DNA of 64,000 nt from Tritrichomonas musculus (GCA_039105265.1 JAPFFF010000005.1:6247501-6311500); one strand, 5' to 3'. Numbered from the stretch's first letter, positions 1 to 11,551 are shown. The notes: generated by a model from the sequence alone, not told the origin. Translations and numbers: made by a program.

Positions 1-799
1 AATTAAAAGTAAATAATGCATTTCTACCAGCAACCAAAGCTGTTGAACCACTTGGATCAAAAGTTGCACTTGTAAATGCGCGAAGATCTGTTTGATTTGA
101 AAAATCAACGTGTGAAGATGAGCTTCCATTTGAATCAGCAAAGTTAATTTGTAAATCTGAGCCTGCTGCGACAATTTGAGATCCCCAAGATAGTGCTTGA
201 GGAGGAACAGCTGTTTGAAGAGCAATTATACGTGAATGAGTATCTAAATTTACAACAAAGATACTTCCATCAAGATGTCCGACAGCGACTGAATTCATTC
301 GAGAAGCAGGGGCAATTGACATTGGGGCAAAACCATGGCGATAAAGTTCTTCTTGTTTCTTTAATTTGGTTAATGCACACATTACGGAACCATCTGTTAA
401 TCCGTAGACGAAATCGTTTGTTGAACTTGTTGGCCATGCAACACAAAGAACTGAAGATTTGTGACTAAAACGTAATGTAATTTTTTTGCGATTATCAGTA
501 GCGCCAGCTGGACCAATATCATAAACTGCAACGAGATTATCAGATTGAGAAATTGCAAAACGGCAACTATCTGGTGCCCATGCAAGACCTGTAATTGTGA
601 AATTTCTGCTCTCATTTTCATCACGCGGCTTCACTGAGAAACGAGTTGGGTCTTTTCCGTTTGCTTTAACTAAAGTAATCAAACGTCCAGTTGTAGCGAT
701 AGCAAGACGTTCGCCATCTGGTGCCCATGCGAGGCACACAACACGTTTATCTGGAGTGTTTGATGCTTCTATTATTGGTGGCTTTACATCAAACTTCAT
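1..799 (-). CDS. IFT172: Intraflagellar transport protein IFT172, N-terminal part (runs off the window edge)
   Basis: Reading the minus strand from the ATG at 797-799 gives an open frame of 266 codons that continues past position 1. The protein is a WD40-type beta-propeller. It carries the repeated blade signature WAPDGERLAI (about residue 26) and WAPDSCRFAISQSDN (about 75), followed by a VYDIGPAG strand and a VLCVAWP strand. Order, spacing and wording match the first propeller of IFT172, including the FSxKP segment before the second blade. IFT172 is a peripheral subunit of the IFT-B complex that carries cargo along axonemes and helps turnaround at the flagellar tip, which fits a flagellated protist. 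Only about the first 15 percent of a normal-length (about 1,700 aa) protein is visible, so intactness cannot be judged. Another WD40 trafficking protein is possible but less likely. Confidence 0.85.
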   Translation of the reverse strand, partial: MKFDVKPPIIEASNTPDKRVVCLAWAPDGERLAIATTGRLITLVKANGKDPTRFSVKPRDENESRNFTITGLAWAPDSCRFAISQSDNLVAVYDIGPAGATDNRKKITLRFSHKSSVLCVAWPTSSTNDFVYGLTDGSVMCALTKLKKQEELYRHGFAPMSIAPASRMNSVAVGHLDGSIFVVNLDTHSRIIALQTAVPPQALSWGSQIVAAGSDLQINFADSNGSSSSHVDFSNQTDLRAFTSATFDPSGSTALVAGRNALFTFN

Positions 800-1097
800 C
801 TTATATAAAATTTATAATTTATGAGAGAAAAGAAAACTTTTTGAGAGTAATATCAAACGTATAACATACGTTTATCATAAAAAACGACAAATTGAATACA
901 AGGAATTAATAAACGTTCCTTAGAAAAAAAATCGTTATTTAAAAAACACGTTATTTGAATTAAATTCATTAAGTTTGTTTTTTAACTTTTATGAAAAGCA
1001 ATTAACATATTCAAACAAAAATAAGATAATTATTGAACAATCTTTAACTGCAAAGTAAATGATTATGATTAATTAAAAATTATTTGAATAAATAGAA

Positions 1098-1170
1098 GCA
1101 TCCGTAGCATAATGGATAATGCGCCTCCCTTCTAAGGAGGAGATTCCGGGTTCGAGTCCCTGCGGATGCG
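1098..1170 (+). tRNA. tRNA-Arg (anticodon UCU)
   Basis: A complete 73-nt cloverleaf without intron. The acceptor stem GCATCCG pairs perfectly with CGGATGC, and the discriminator is G. The D arm is GCAT/ATGC. The anticodon stem CCTCC/GGAGG carries the loop CTTCTAA, so the anticodon is TCT (decodes AGA). The T arm has the TTCGAGT loop (B box). One C-U mismatch is seen at the second pair of the T stem. An internal A box lies around TAGCATAATGG. Confidence 0.95.
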
Positions 1171-1173
1171 AAA

Positions 1174-1180
1174 TTTTTTT
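1174..1180 (+). terminator. RNA polymerase III T-run terminator of the tRNA gene
   Basis: Seven consecutive T residues begin 4 nt after the tRNA discriminator base, the usual pol III termination signal. Confidence 0.8.
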
Positions 1181-1672
1181 GCAACAGAAATTAATTTTCA
1201 GGTATTAGAAACGCAAAATGGATTAAAGAATATATTTGGTGAAATTCACATTTTTTTTGTTCTTGTAGTTTAAAGTGATTTCATAATTTTATGATATCAT
1301 TGAATTTTTCTTATCTAAAAATAATTGAAAAAAAATATCATCGTTATAAAAGGAAATCTATATAGATGGAAAAATTACTTATCAAGTAAACATCGAAATT
1401 ACTTATCGATTAAATTGAATTTGGAAGTTCGAAAGATTAATGGAGAAAAATGATTAATTAACATCATTAATTAAATATGAGCATACATACATATGATATG
1501 CTATTAAAATAAAAGGAATATATAAACTCTGCTTTTTATAAAGGAGAATTGCATTCATATTAAATATTTGGTTAATAAGATTTGAATGCATGCAACCGAA
1601 TATATTCTTAAATATTTCACTTTTTCTATCATTTTAAGTATCTCAGAATTTTGGCGTAGGATTCTAATCAAA

Positions 1673-2075
1673 TTAAAGTACAAATCCAGTACGTTATTTT
1701 TTATAAAAAGAAGAACGTTTATTATTAAAATAGTTGTATGCCTCAGAAAAAGTTTAAGTTGAACAGGTTTGATTTTGACACTTTTTTTTTTTTTTTCCAA
1801 TTTAAACCAATTTTATGACATGCTATATGAAATACGATTATAACTGTTGTACCTTTCACCAAACTCAGAGCAATTCAACAGATCCAGAGCAAACAACTCA
1901 TTCTGATGTACAAGGTCAATTTATTAAAATTTATTTAGAAATAGTTCTAATATCGAACAATCATTAAAAAAATCGTTTACATTTATTTTGACCAATCAAA
2001 AAAATGATTTGATCTTTTGATCTGCCTCATATGAAATAACGTTATTCTTTTTGAATGTCAAAAAAAAAAATGAAT
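1673..2075. repeat. Decayed copy of a MITE-like element (family A)
   Basis: The left end TACAAATCCAGTACGTTATT and the following about 130 bp match the element at 12009-12256 with scattered substitutions. Shared landmarks are the segment around GAACGTTTATTATT, a CAGAAAAAGTTTAA stretch, TTTGACACTT and ATGACATG. A piece resembling the distal part of the element (ATGAAATAACGTTATTCTTTTTGAATGTCAAAAA region) appears near 2029-2075. The copy therefore seems to carry an insertion and to have lost a clean right terminal repeat. Confidence 0.55.
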
Positions 2076-3095
2076 TAGCAATCTTCCTTTCTGATCTGGC
2101 TGATGAATGTATGATTCATTGTTTGTGCCTGAATATAATTCAAAAAGCTTATTGAAACATTTGACAGAACCAAATTGACCGCATAATGAAATAAAAGTTA
2201 GTTTTTATCAAAATCTTTTCTAAACCTTGTTCAAAAAGCATTACCTCCCTCTCAATTTAAAATAATCATATCTTTATATTTTAAATATGAATTAATTTTT
2301 TAAAATTTGATTAATATTATGATAATTATCTAATATATTATTAATGAAGAATGATGCAATTAAAAAAGATAAAATGATTGAAAATTTGAAATGGAGGTAA
2401 AGTTTTTTAATTCGAAAAAAATATACTAATATATCAATGACATATTAATGTCATTCTTAGTAAACAAAATCTTTTCTACTTTAATTATTTAAAATTTTGA
2501 GAGAAGAGCCAACTCGCCTCTCAGAAAAATTTCATGATACTAACTTCAATTCAATTTTCCTCGATAAATAATCATTATATCAAAGTAATTATACAAAATA
2601 TAGCTTTATATTAGTCTCATAAATATTATATTTCAATTTAATTCCCATAAAGCGATCAGACAGAAAGTTGTTTTTTGTAAATGCTTGGGAAAAAATAGTC
2701 GTGGATGATTAAAATGCAAAGATACATCAACAAAAAATTATAAATATTATTATATTACTTATATACTTTCTAGTTATATCATTCTTTTAAATAAAAAATT
2801 AACTTATAGATGAACCAACTATACGTAAATTGATATTTTTTTATTTTATGCTTTGTAATTATATATGTATAAAAAAAATATATTGAATAATCTTATTCAT
2901 TCGCCACAAGAAAGAAGTCGTAGTATTTTTTTGATTCATAAGAAATCTTCGATCTTTTTTTTTTTCATGTAAGAAAAAATTGAATACTTCCAAAATGATT
3001 TCAGTACTCTCACAAAAAAAAAAAAAAAAAAAAAAAGATTTTTATTCATTTTTTTGAATTATTATTGAATTTTTGGCAAAACCAACTCTGCCCTT

Positions 3096-3198
3096 AAACA
3101 ATTGTCTTGATTTTTACTGAAAAAGTTTTCACCAAATAATAAAAAAGTTTTGATTAAACAATTGTCTTGATTTTAACTGAAAAAGTTTTCACCAAATA
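3096..3198. repeat. 60-bp tandem repeat, array 1 (about 1.7 units)
   Basis: AAACAATTGTCTTGATTTT recurs at 3096 and 3156, exactly 60 bp apart. Each is followed by ACTGAAAAAGTTTTCACC and an AAATAATAAAAAAGTTTTGATT linker. The same unit returns about 670 bp downstream in a second array. Confidence 0.9.
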
Positions 3199-3825
3199 TA
3201 ATCTTCCCAAAAAATTTTGATAGAGATTTTGAATGAACTTGGCTGTTTTAACTTTGAAAAAATAATATAAATAATATTCTCAATTTTGAACAATTTATAT
3301 ATCAGGAATAATGAAGTAATAATATATAATTCCAAATAATTATGAATTTTTTGCAGTATATATTATAAATATATTTTCTAAACTCATGATCACAAGAAAA
3401 AAATAAGATAAACAAATTTGAAAAAATTCAGAAAATAAAAAATATTGAATAAAAAAAAATTACTCAGAAAAAAAATCAAAAATATATAAGGCAGATAGCA
3501 TTAAGAACGTATGAAATATAGCTCATAACATAATTTTTCAAGGATTTTATCTTATATGCTGTTATTCTAATAAGTATTTGTAATTCTAGAAAGGCTATAA
3601 ACAGTAAATCGTACTTTATTGCAACTATGAAGAAGCATTTTAAAATGTCAATTTAAGGCCAATTTAAGGTCAAATTTTATTAAGATATCTCCTTATAGCT
3701 GCCATAAAGTTTTGATAGAAACCGTAACTTTTTAAAAAAAGAAAAACAACTTTTTCTTGGAATAAAAGTGTAATAAACCCTTTTTGAATTTGTTTCCTAT
3801 CAAAACCTATTAGGATGACTATAAT

Positions 3826-3943
3826 AAAAAAGTTTTGATTAAACAATTGTCTTGATTTTAACTGAAAAAGTTTTCACCAAATTATAAAAAAGTTTTGATT
3901 AAACAATTGTCTTGATTTTAACTGAAAAAGTTTTCACCAAATT
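3826..3943. repeat. 60-bp tandem repeat, array 2 (two units)
   Basis: Two essentially identical units start at 3841 and 3901, with period 60, and have the same unit sequence as the array at 3096-3198. The array ends about 330 bp upstream of the BspA-like start codon. Its role is unknown. It could be a regulatory cassette or simply a minisatellite. Confidence 0.9.
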
Positions 3944-4274
3944 TCATTCCCAATAATTACATATTAGTATTAAATAAAGCCATCTTATTTACAAATTAAT
4001 TCTTTTAAACCTTATTGATGAAATTGAATTTAAGATCATTTTTTGAAAGGGCTTTGAATGTCATAAATTTTTGAAAAAAGTTCTTTAGTATCACCTGGTT
4101 TATCAATCTTGGTTAATTAAATTATTAATATTTTTCTTATTTTCATCTAAATTTAAATTTAATTATAATTTTATTATAATATCCATTATATGTCAATATA
4201 TAAGTTAATCTTTATCGGCTATTTTATATGAATTGACCATTTGTACCGATAAATTAGCATATCACATCACTTTA

Positions 4275-7200
4275 ATGATTCTACTTATTCTAACTTCTTT
4301 GCTTTCTTTAAAAGAAGGAAAAACTTTATCGTCAGACAAAAAAAATATCCTTGATGAATCTGGAAAATATGATGATAATATTAATTTCAAATTTGAATCA
4401 AGTACTGGAAAGCTTACATTAACTGGGAAAGGCAAAATGGCAAATTACAACCAATTCTCCCGACCATATCATTCTTACTGTGGCAAAATTAAGAGAGGTG
4501 AAATAGGTGAAGGTATTACAAATATTGGATCAGAATCTTTTTGTAACTGTATAAATTTATTATCTGTTGTTATCGCTAGTACTGTTACTAATATTAGTCA
4601 GGAAGCATTTAGAGGATGTTCAAAATTGAAATCAATAAGTTTTTCTAATAATATTAATAATGTGCAAATTATTGAAGAATATGCTTTTGACAAATGTTCT
4701 TCATTAGCCTCATTACCAACATTTAATAACTTGATTTCAATTGGTTCAAAATGCTTTCAATATTGTAACATTACGTCAATTACTCTTCCACAAACGTTAG
4801 AAACATTTCCATTAGATGCTTTTGATTACAACGACAACCTAAAATCAATTAATATAGATGAAAACAATAAATATTTCATGTCCATTGATGGTGTTCTCTT
4901 CCTCAAAAATGAATCAAAATTAATTCTTTATCCATTAGGTAAAGAAGATAAATTTTATGAAATTCCAGATGGAACAATTTCAATAGGAGAAAAATCATTT
5001 AAAAATAGTTTTGTTAATGTTATTAATATATCAGATAGTGTTGTTTCATTAGATCCATATGCATTATATGAATGCAGTGCTCTTTATTCTTTAAATATTG
5101 GAAGAGGTCTTGAAAAAATAGCAGATAAATCAATTTATGACTGTTACAAAATAGCAAATATTACTGTTGATGAAAATAACGCTTATTTTAAATCAATAAA
5201 TGGAATTCTATTTTCAAAAGATGAATCAGAATTAATTAAATATCCAACACAATTAAAAGAAAAAACTTATGCAATTCCTTTGACAGTAACAACAATTAAA
5301 TATAATTGCTTTTATAGCAATCGTTTTTTAAAAAATATAATTATTACTGACAATGTTTCTTTTATTGATCAACATTCAGTAAGAAGATGTGAACAAATTA
5401 TGTCATTTGAAGTAACAGAAAATAATCAGTTTTTTGCAGCTTTTGATGATATTCTATATCTAAAGAATTTCTCAAGAATTGTTTTAGTTCCACAAAAAAA
5501 AGATGGAAATTATACATTGCATGAAAATTTAACTCGGTTTGAGGGCAATTTATTTTCAAAAAGAAATATCAATTATATAAATATTCCTAACAAAATTACT
5601 TATATCAATTCTTATACATTTAATTCATGTGGGAAATTACAATCTATTATAATTCCTGATAGTGTTACGATGATTGACTTTGGTGCCTTTATAAATTGTC
5701 TTGCTTTGCAAAATGTTGAAATTGGCAAAAATGTTAGATGGATTGGATCAAGTGTTTTCAATGGTTGTGGAATGTTAAAATCGATAACAATTCCAAAGTT
5801 AGTTAGTAATATCTCCTCAAATTTGTTTTTTGGATGTGTAAATCTTACATCTATTACATTTTGCGGTAATATTTATTATATTGATATCGGTGCTTTTGGT
5901 TTTTGTAATAGTTTATCTTCAATTACATATTATGGATCTCAAATTACATCTACATTTAATTCTGAGACTTTTAAAGATTGTAAAAAATTAACCAATGTTA
6001 CTGTCCTTATTAATTATGAAATTGATCGATATTGTGGTAAACCTGTTGTCAAATTACCTGACGGTTATGCAAGATGTGGGGAAAATATTGAATGGTTTTT
6101 CAATTCAAGCACACAAACAATTGATGTTTATGGCTCCGGATATATGGATAATAGTACCTCTAAATCTTTATCAACATTTTATCCAATTCGATATTTGGTT
6201 AGGGTTGTTAATGTTGGTGAAGGGATCAATTCCATAGGAGATTTTGCTTTTTATTATATGACCAAAATGACAACAATTAATTTACCTGAAAGTTTAGTGT
6301 ATATTGGAAGTAAAGCTTTCTATTCTTGCAAAAACCTCAGGTCTATTAAATTGTCTGATAAAAAAACAGTTTTTAAAGAATATGTATTTGCCAAATGTTA
6401 CAATTTAACTGAATTAAGCATTCCTAAAAGTTTGGTAACAATTGAAAAATACGCGTTATCTGAAACAGGATTGTATTCTTTAAGCATATCGGACAATGTT
6501 GTATCATTGGGCCAAAATGCGCTAGCCAATTGTATAAATATATCTTCAATAACAATAGGAAATGGAATTAAAACAATAGAATATCAGTGTTTATATAAAT
6601 GTATGAACTTATCAACATTACATATTGGTGAAAATGTTGAAAAAATTGGTGTCGATGCTTTGGCTTTTTGCAAAATGCTTGAAGTTTTGGTTTTACCAGC
6701 TAAATTAACAATGGTTGATGATTCATCATTTTGGAATTGCCATTCACTTCGAAATATAACATTTTTAGGACCGATAAATTCAATTACTCAGTACTTATTT
6801 GGGTCTTGTCATGCATTAGATACTATAATATTTAATAATACAGCACAAGTGAATGACACAGTAATTATACCTGACAACATAGATTCTATCAGAAGAAGCG
6901 CATTTATTGATTGTTATTCAATTAAACATATCCGTTTAGGTAAAAATGTTAGTTCTATTGAACCATATGCATTTTCTGGTTGTACAGGATTGATATCAAT
7001 AGATTTAAATGAAGCTGTTTCAAGTATTGGTGAAAATTCATTTGAATATTGTATTTCTTTGACATCGTTTGAAATGAATGATAATATTGAAGTTATTAAT
7101 CCAGGCACGTTTTTAAAATGTGGTAATTTAACAACAGTAAGATTTAGTGAAAGATTAACAATGATAGGTAATAACTCATTCTCTGAATGCTATAGTCTTA

Positions 7201-9194
7201 AATCAGTAAAAATTCCAGATAGTGTTATCATGGTCAATAAATCCGCTTTTTATAATTGCACAAGAATGGAAGCATTAGTGTTTGGACCAAATTTAACAAG
7301 TATTGGAAATTATGCATTTAGTTATTGTTCAAACTTAACAAATATTACAATTCCTAGAAATCTCATTTCAATTGATGATCGTTCATTTGAACATTGCGAT
7401 TCTTTTGAATCCATTAATGTATTAGAAGGTAATCCAATGTACATGTCATATGATGGAGTTATGTATACAAATGAGCCATCTCCAAAAATATTTTTATTTC
7501 CATTGAAAAAGGAAGGCCATTTAATGTTCCATCCTAATATGACATCAATTTCTTATGATATAAATTATCTTTCATCTTCTAATATTACCTCTATTACATT
7601 TGGTGAAAAAACCAAATATATCGATAGTTTTACATTCCGATTTTTTATCAATTTGGAATCCATTAAAATGGAAAATGTTGTAACAATTGGTATAAGTGCA
7701 TTTGAAAAATGTCCAAAATTAAAAACAGTTGTTTTTTCAGAACATTTGGTAGATATTGGCTCAGGATCTTTTAAAGAATGTGTTGAACTTACAACTGTGA
7801 ATTACACTGGATCATTGAATTTAAGTCATTGCTTGGATATATTTACTAACTGTACTAAATTAAAGTATATCAATGTCTTGGAGAACTTTCAATATGACAC
7901 GTTTTGTGGAATTAATGTAAGTAAATGCATCATTTTCGTTCATGAAACACCATCAATAGAAATAACAACAAATAATGAAGATTTCATCGAATCGTCTAAT
8001 GTGCCAATCATTTCAAGTCCAACACATGAACCAATAATAACAGATGTGCCAATTCCCGTTCAAACACCAATGCCTGAAAATATCTCATTTATAGATATTC
8101 CAAATGATATAAATGAAGAAAAATTAAATGACATTTTATTAGATAAATTTGAGAGTATGGGAGATGATGAAGGTATAATAAATGTTGTTGTAATTAATAA
8201 TGATGAAAACAGCAAAAAAGTTCCATATAATTCAACTCTAAAACCAAATCAATATATTAAACTTGGTGAAAATACAATTATTGATTTAAATGGAGGCAAT
8301 TTGAATATTATTTTACCTGAAAATAGAAAAGCTATTGTTTCAATCAACAATGATAAAGAAAATAAAATTTCTATTAGAGGTGATGGCGATTTAGGAATTG
8401 AATTTCAACCAGAAAGTAAATCTAAATCAATTAATATTAACAGTAATTCTGAAATTAATGGATCACTTACAATTACTGTTCCTGATGACACCGAATCATT
8501 TGAAATAGATTCAATTGATTTATCTTCAAAAAGTTCAATTAAAATTAAAAAAGAAAAAAGTAATGAAGTCGTTAATTTCTCTGTCAAAAAAATGACAGCC
8601 ACAAAGAATACAATTGCAACAATTTCAAATGTTACAATTAAAAATTCATTAAAAGTTCATCAAACAGCTTCTTTGAATGTTGATAATATTACTTTTGATA
8701 ATGCTGTTGTTGAATATGAAATATTTAATTATAATAATAAAAACCTTTGGAAAGAGCCATTTTTCAAAGGTAATTTTAATCAACCACCAAATTCACTTAT
8801 CTTAAAAGAATCTATTACAAATGAATTACCGATAGTTAATTCTGATTATACTTTAATTTCAGGATTATTTGATATTGATGGTTGTGAAAAATGGTTAAAT
8901 ATAATTGATATCACAAATACACATTTAAATGAAAAGAAATGTGAAGACAATGCTCTTCTTTCTACCGAAAATAAAAGAATTGTCATTAGAAATGCCGAAA
9001 AAGAAGATGATGGCAATAACAACGATAATAAGAAAAAATTAAATGGTGGTCAAATTGCTGGAATTGTCATTGGTTGCATTGCTGGTGTTGCTATTATTGT
9101 TGTTGTAATAATCATTATTATTAAGAAGACAAAGAAAAGCTCTAATAGCACAAGTGAAGATGCAAATCCAATTGACAATGGAAATGATCTTTAA
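4275..9194 (+). CDS. BspA-like leucine-rich-repeat surface protein with C-terminal membrane anchor
   Basis: The 1,639-aa protein starts at the ATG at 4275, whose MILLILTSLLSL segment serves as a signal peptide. The frame is open a little further upstream but has no ATG there. Most of the protein consists of TpLRR/LRR_5 repeats of about 23 residues with the signature (T)xIGxxAFxxCxxLxxIxIPxxV. A header resembling bacterial BspA (GKLTLTGKGKM, then EGITNIGSESF) opens the repeats, and a second header (TIDVYGSGYM, then EGINSIGDFAF) restarts them near residue 610. A Pro/Thr linker near residue 1260 leads into a beta-rich stalk. A strongly hydrophobic helix near 1590-1617 (GIVIGCIAGVAIIVVVIIII) is followed by a basic stop-transfer KKTKK and a short tail. 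Trichomonad BspA-like proteins are a huge cell-surface family linked to adhesion. The ligand is unknown. It sits alone in repeat-rich DNA. Confidence 0.9.
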   Translation: MILLILTSLLSLKEGKTLSSDKKNILDESGKYDDNINFKFESSTGKLTLTGKGKMANYNQFSRPYHSYCGKIKRGEIGEGITNIGSESFCNCINLLSVVIASTVTNISQEAFRGCSKLKSISFSNNINNVQIIEEYAFDKCSSLASLPTFNNLISIGSKCFQYCNITSITLPQTLETFPLDAFDYNDNLKSINIDENNKYFMSIDGVLFLKNESKLILYPLGKEDKFYEIPDGTISIGEKSFKNSFVNVINISDSVVSLDPYALYECSALYSLNIGRGLEKIADKSIYDCYKIANITVDENNAYFKSINGILFSKDESELIKYPTQLKEKTYAIPLTVTTIKYNCFYSNRFLKNIIITDNVSFIDQHSVRRCEQIMSFEVTENNQFFAAFDDILYLKNFSRIVLVPQKKDGNYTLHENLTRFEGNLFSKRNINYINIPNKITYINSYTFNSCGKLQSIIIPDSVTMIDFGAFINCLALQNVEIGKNVRWIGSSVFNGCGMLKSITIPKLVSNISSNLFFGCVNLTSITFCGNIYYIDIGAFGFCNSLSSITYYGSQITSTFNSETFKDCKKLTNVTVLINYEIDRYCGKPVVKLPDGYARCGENIEWFFNSSTQTIDVYGSGYMDNSTSKSLSTFYPIRYLVRVVNVGEGINSIGDFAFYYMTKMTTINLPESLVYIGSKAFYSCKNLRSIKLSDKKTVFKEYVFAKCYNLTELSIPKSLVTIEKYALSETGLYSLSISDNVVSLGQNALANCINISSITIGNGIKTIEYQCLYKCMNLSTLHIGENVEKIGVDALAFCKMLEVLVLPAKLTMVDDSSFWNCHSLRNITFLGPINSITQYLFGSCHALDTIIFNNTAQVNDTVIIPDNIDSIRRSAFIDCYSIKHIRLGKNVSSIEPYAFSGCTGLISIDLNEAVSSIGENSFEYCISLTSFEMNDNIEVINPGTFLKCGNLTTVRFSERLTMIGNNSFSECYSLKSVKIPDSVIMVNKSAFYNCTRMEALVFGPNLTSIGNYAFSYCSNLTNITIPRNLISIDDRSFEHCDSFESINVLEGNPMYMSYDGVMYTNEPSPKIFLFPLKKEGHLMFHPNMTSISYDINYLSSSNITSITFGEKTKYIDSFTFRFFINLESIKMENVVTIGISAFEKCPKLKTVVFSEHLVDIGSGSFKECVELTTVNYTGSLNLSHCLDIFTNCTKLKYINVLENFQYDTFCGINVSKCIIFVHETPSIEITTNNEDFIESSNVPIISSPTHEPIITDVPIPVQTPMPENISFIDIPNDINEEKLNDILLDKFESMGDDEGIINVVVINNDENSKKVPYNSTLKPNQYIKLGENTIIDLNGGNLNIILPENRKAIVSINNDKENKISIRGDGDLGIEFQPESKSKSININSNSEINGSLTITVPDDTESFEIDSIDLSSKSSIKIKKEKSNEVVNFSVKKMTATKNTIATISNVTIKNSLKVHQTASLNVDNITFDNAVVEYEIFNYNNKNLWKEPFFKGNFNQPPNSLILKESITNELPIVNSDYTLISGLFDIDGCEKWLNIIDITNTHLNEKKCEDNALLSTENKRIVIRNAEKEDDGNNNDNKKKLNGGQIAGIVIGCIAGVAIIVVVIIIIIKKTKKSSNSTSEDANPIDNGNDL

Positions 9195-9507
9195 ACAATG
9201 ATTTTTCTTCAATTTGTATTATTATTTGTTGTAATAGTTTTGACAAAGAATTTATTTCTGCTATTGAGTTTTAATCCTTTTATTTTGAATTGACAATGAA
9301 AGTTCAGAAATTAAATTAACAAAAAGAAGTTTGCTTTAATTGTTTATTTTTTAAAGTTTAATTTCCATTGACAATTCAAAATAAATTGGAAAGTTTGATA
9401 TTCAATTTTTAAATCAAAAATTTTGATTTACTAAATTTTTTGTAAAATATATTTCATTATATTAGAGAACCGCGAGAATTCTTTTGGCTTATTGATATAA
9501 ATGACTT

Positions 9508-9616
9508 TTAAACTTTGTTTTTTAATTTTCGCGTGTAAGCTTACGGTTTCTAAGAATTTCTTTCAAATATTGAATGATTTATTTTTTACACGCGAAAATT
9601 AAAAAACAAAGTTTAA
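9508..9616. repeat. Inverted repeat with perfect 31-bp arms
   Basis: The arm at 9508-9538 begins TTAAACTTTGTTTTTTAATT and ends CGCGTGTAA. Its exact reverse complement lies at 9586-9616, with a 47-bp spacer. The size and outer TTAA ends are MITE-like, but no target duplication beyond TTAA is clear. Confidence 0.8.
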
Positions 9617-9988
9617 TGTATTTGTATTTTGGCAATGAGAGAACTCTTGATTATTTATCCTTTAATGAAACAAATTAAGTTTAAAAAGAAATTTAAATAG
9701 TTTACTAAGATAGGTCATGAGTAATTTTGAATTTAAACAAGCTACCCATCCTTTTTTTTTTTTTTTTTTTGCAAAAGTGCAAAAAAGTTCCAGTCTTTTT
9801 TCTATGGTACGATACAAGGTCAATATTGGCCTTAACCGCCACGGCAATTACGATTACGGGCGATTAAGATTTCTTAAAATTTAAATATCTTTTTTCAAAA
9901 TTTATTTTATCAAAAAATATATAATTAAAATATTATATTTATTTTTTTATATGGTTGTTTCAATCATCGGGCCCTACTTGAATGTCCA

Positions 9989-10368
9989 TTATTCTTAAAA
10001 AGTTTAAGGTTCTCCTTCCCAAAAATAATGTAAATTATTCAATATTGAATTAACTCATAGAATAAATAATTCAATAGAGCATTTTTCGGAAAAAGTTTTG
10101 GTGAAAAATAAAAAAATATGGCCTCAACGATTAAATCTTATTTTATTCAAAATTTTATTGATTTTTTAATTCTATGGTTTCTATCTGTAAAAAAACAAAA
10201 TCGATAAGATTTCATAAAAATATTTTTATTCAGTCATTTGAAATATAAAATTTATATTTTAATTCATTTTTAAAAACGATATTTATGTGTATTTTATTTG
10301 TGAAATCTCATTGAATTTAATCTTTTGAATTTGAAAGGAGAACCTTAAAAGTTTTTTCTTAAGAATAA
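9989..10368. repeat. MITE-like element with about 30-bp terminal inverted repeats
   Basis: The left end TTATTCTTAAAAAGTTTAAG, continuing GTTCTCCTT, is mirrored at 10335-10368 with a 5-nt length difference in the A-run. The interior is AT-rich and non-coding. Confidence 0.65.
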
Positions 10369-10506
10369 ACTAAGTTTGATTCTAAATAATATCTATTTAA
10401 TAAATATATTTTCATAACTTTCTCTGTTTAATGGGATAACTCAGTAATACAGAGAAAAATTGTCTTTTTTAAAGGGACAAAAATCGTAGTTAACAAAACT
10501 TTTCAA

Positions 10507-10736
10507 TTTAAGGTACAGATCCAGTTCTTTTAAAATTGATAAGAAAATCGTTAAAAAATTGAGATAATGCCCCTCTCAGAAAAAGTTTGGTATTTCTGAG
10601 TAAATTTCGATGATTCTGAGGTTTACATTTGACACTTTATCGTATAAATAATTGAAAAAATTAATATTTTATTTTTTTTTATATCACATATCATTTTAAT
10701 TTGCGGTTATTTAACGTACTGGATTTGTACCTTAAA
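10507..10736. repeat. MITE-like element, family A
   Basis: About 230 bp. The left end is TTAAGGTACAGATCCAGTT and the right end is AACGTACTGGATTTGTACCT (then TAA), giving imperfect terminal inverted repeats. Internal landmarks CAGAAAAAGTTT, TTTGACACTT and TTGCGGTTA are shared with the copy at 12009-12256. Confidence 0.8.
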
Positions 10737-11551
10737 GAAATTGTTTTTTAGAATATATTAGCCTTTACTTTTTTCACATCACAAATTCCTTAACGTAACA
10801 TTTTAACGTTTATATTCTTTAATCCCTATTTTGGTTGTTGTATTTGCATGTTTTTGGTAAAAATATCAAGTTTTCAAATTAAATTTTATTAAAAAAATCA
10901 ATGAACAGATAAAATTAAAATTTTGAGGCACTTAAGTTTATATTTTATATAATCGCTTTTTAGTATTGGTTTTATATGTTAAAATGAAATTAAAAGTTTA
11001 TAAAACAATATTATAATAGTAAATAATCTAGAAATCTCGAGTAATGTGAATTGGTTGGCTCACAGAGTGATTATATGCTTTTTATAAAATGGTCAATCAT
11101 TTCACCTTTACTAAAAATGATTTTTAAAAATTGCATTTTACTTTTACAAAAATGATTTTATAAAATAATTTAATTTCTATTTTATTTATTCACAAAAAAT
11201 AATTTAGTATATTATCTTTTTTCAGAGATATGATTATTTTATGTATTCAATATTTTCAATAAAAAATACATTGTACAAACCTTGTATTTTTTCTATCGTT
11301 CTTTGTAGAACAAGGTTGGTACAAAAAGTGAAGTCTAGAATATATATAATAAAAACATGAAATACTTAATGATAATAAAAACTTGAATATATTCAACAAT
11401 AAGTACTTAATGATAAGTTAGGCCCGGAAAAGTTATCATTGTCAGAAAAATTATCCAAATTTTATCCTAAATTATCCAAATTTTATTCATATACGTTATT
11501 GTTGTTTCATAAAAAGTAAATTAATCCAAAATTATCAAAATTAAAAAATAT

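Larger units (their letters stand above)
1181..4274. other. Long AT-rich intergenic region without a supported gene
   Basis: About 3.1 kb of very AT-rich sequence with homopolymer runs, for example about 22 A residues near 3014. No frame has convincing protein composition. It contains a decayed copy of an inverted-repeat element (from 1673) and two 60-bp tandem arrays (3096-3198 and 3826-3943), listed separately. Confidence 0.6.
9195..11417. other. Repeat-rich intergenic region
   Basis: No supported gene. It contains a 31-bp perfect inverted repeat (9508-9616), a longer inverted-repeat element (9989-10368), a family A MITE (10507-10736), a long T-run near 9751 and a short hairpin at 11272-11323 (TGTACAAACCTTGT with a near-complementary arm). 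A small GC-richer patch near 9795-9865 (CCGCCACGGC) is unexplained. Confidence 0.6.

Noticed and set aside
3096..3943. 60-bp repeats considered as a CRISPR-like array
   Set aside because: The units are directly tandem without unique spacers, only two per array, and the genome is eukaryotic.
4233..4274. In-frame upstream extension of the BspA-like gene from a TTG
   Set aside because: Eukaryotic genes of this kind start at ATG. The ATG at 4275 opens a plausible signal peptide, and the 14 extra codons do not improve it.
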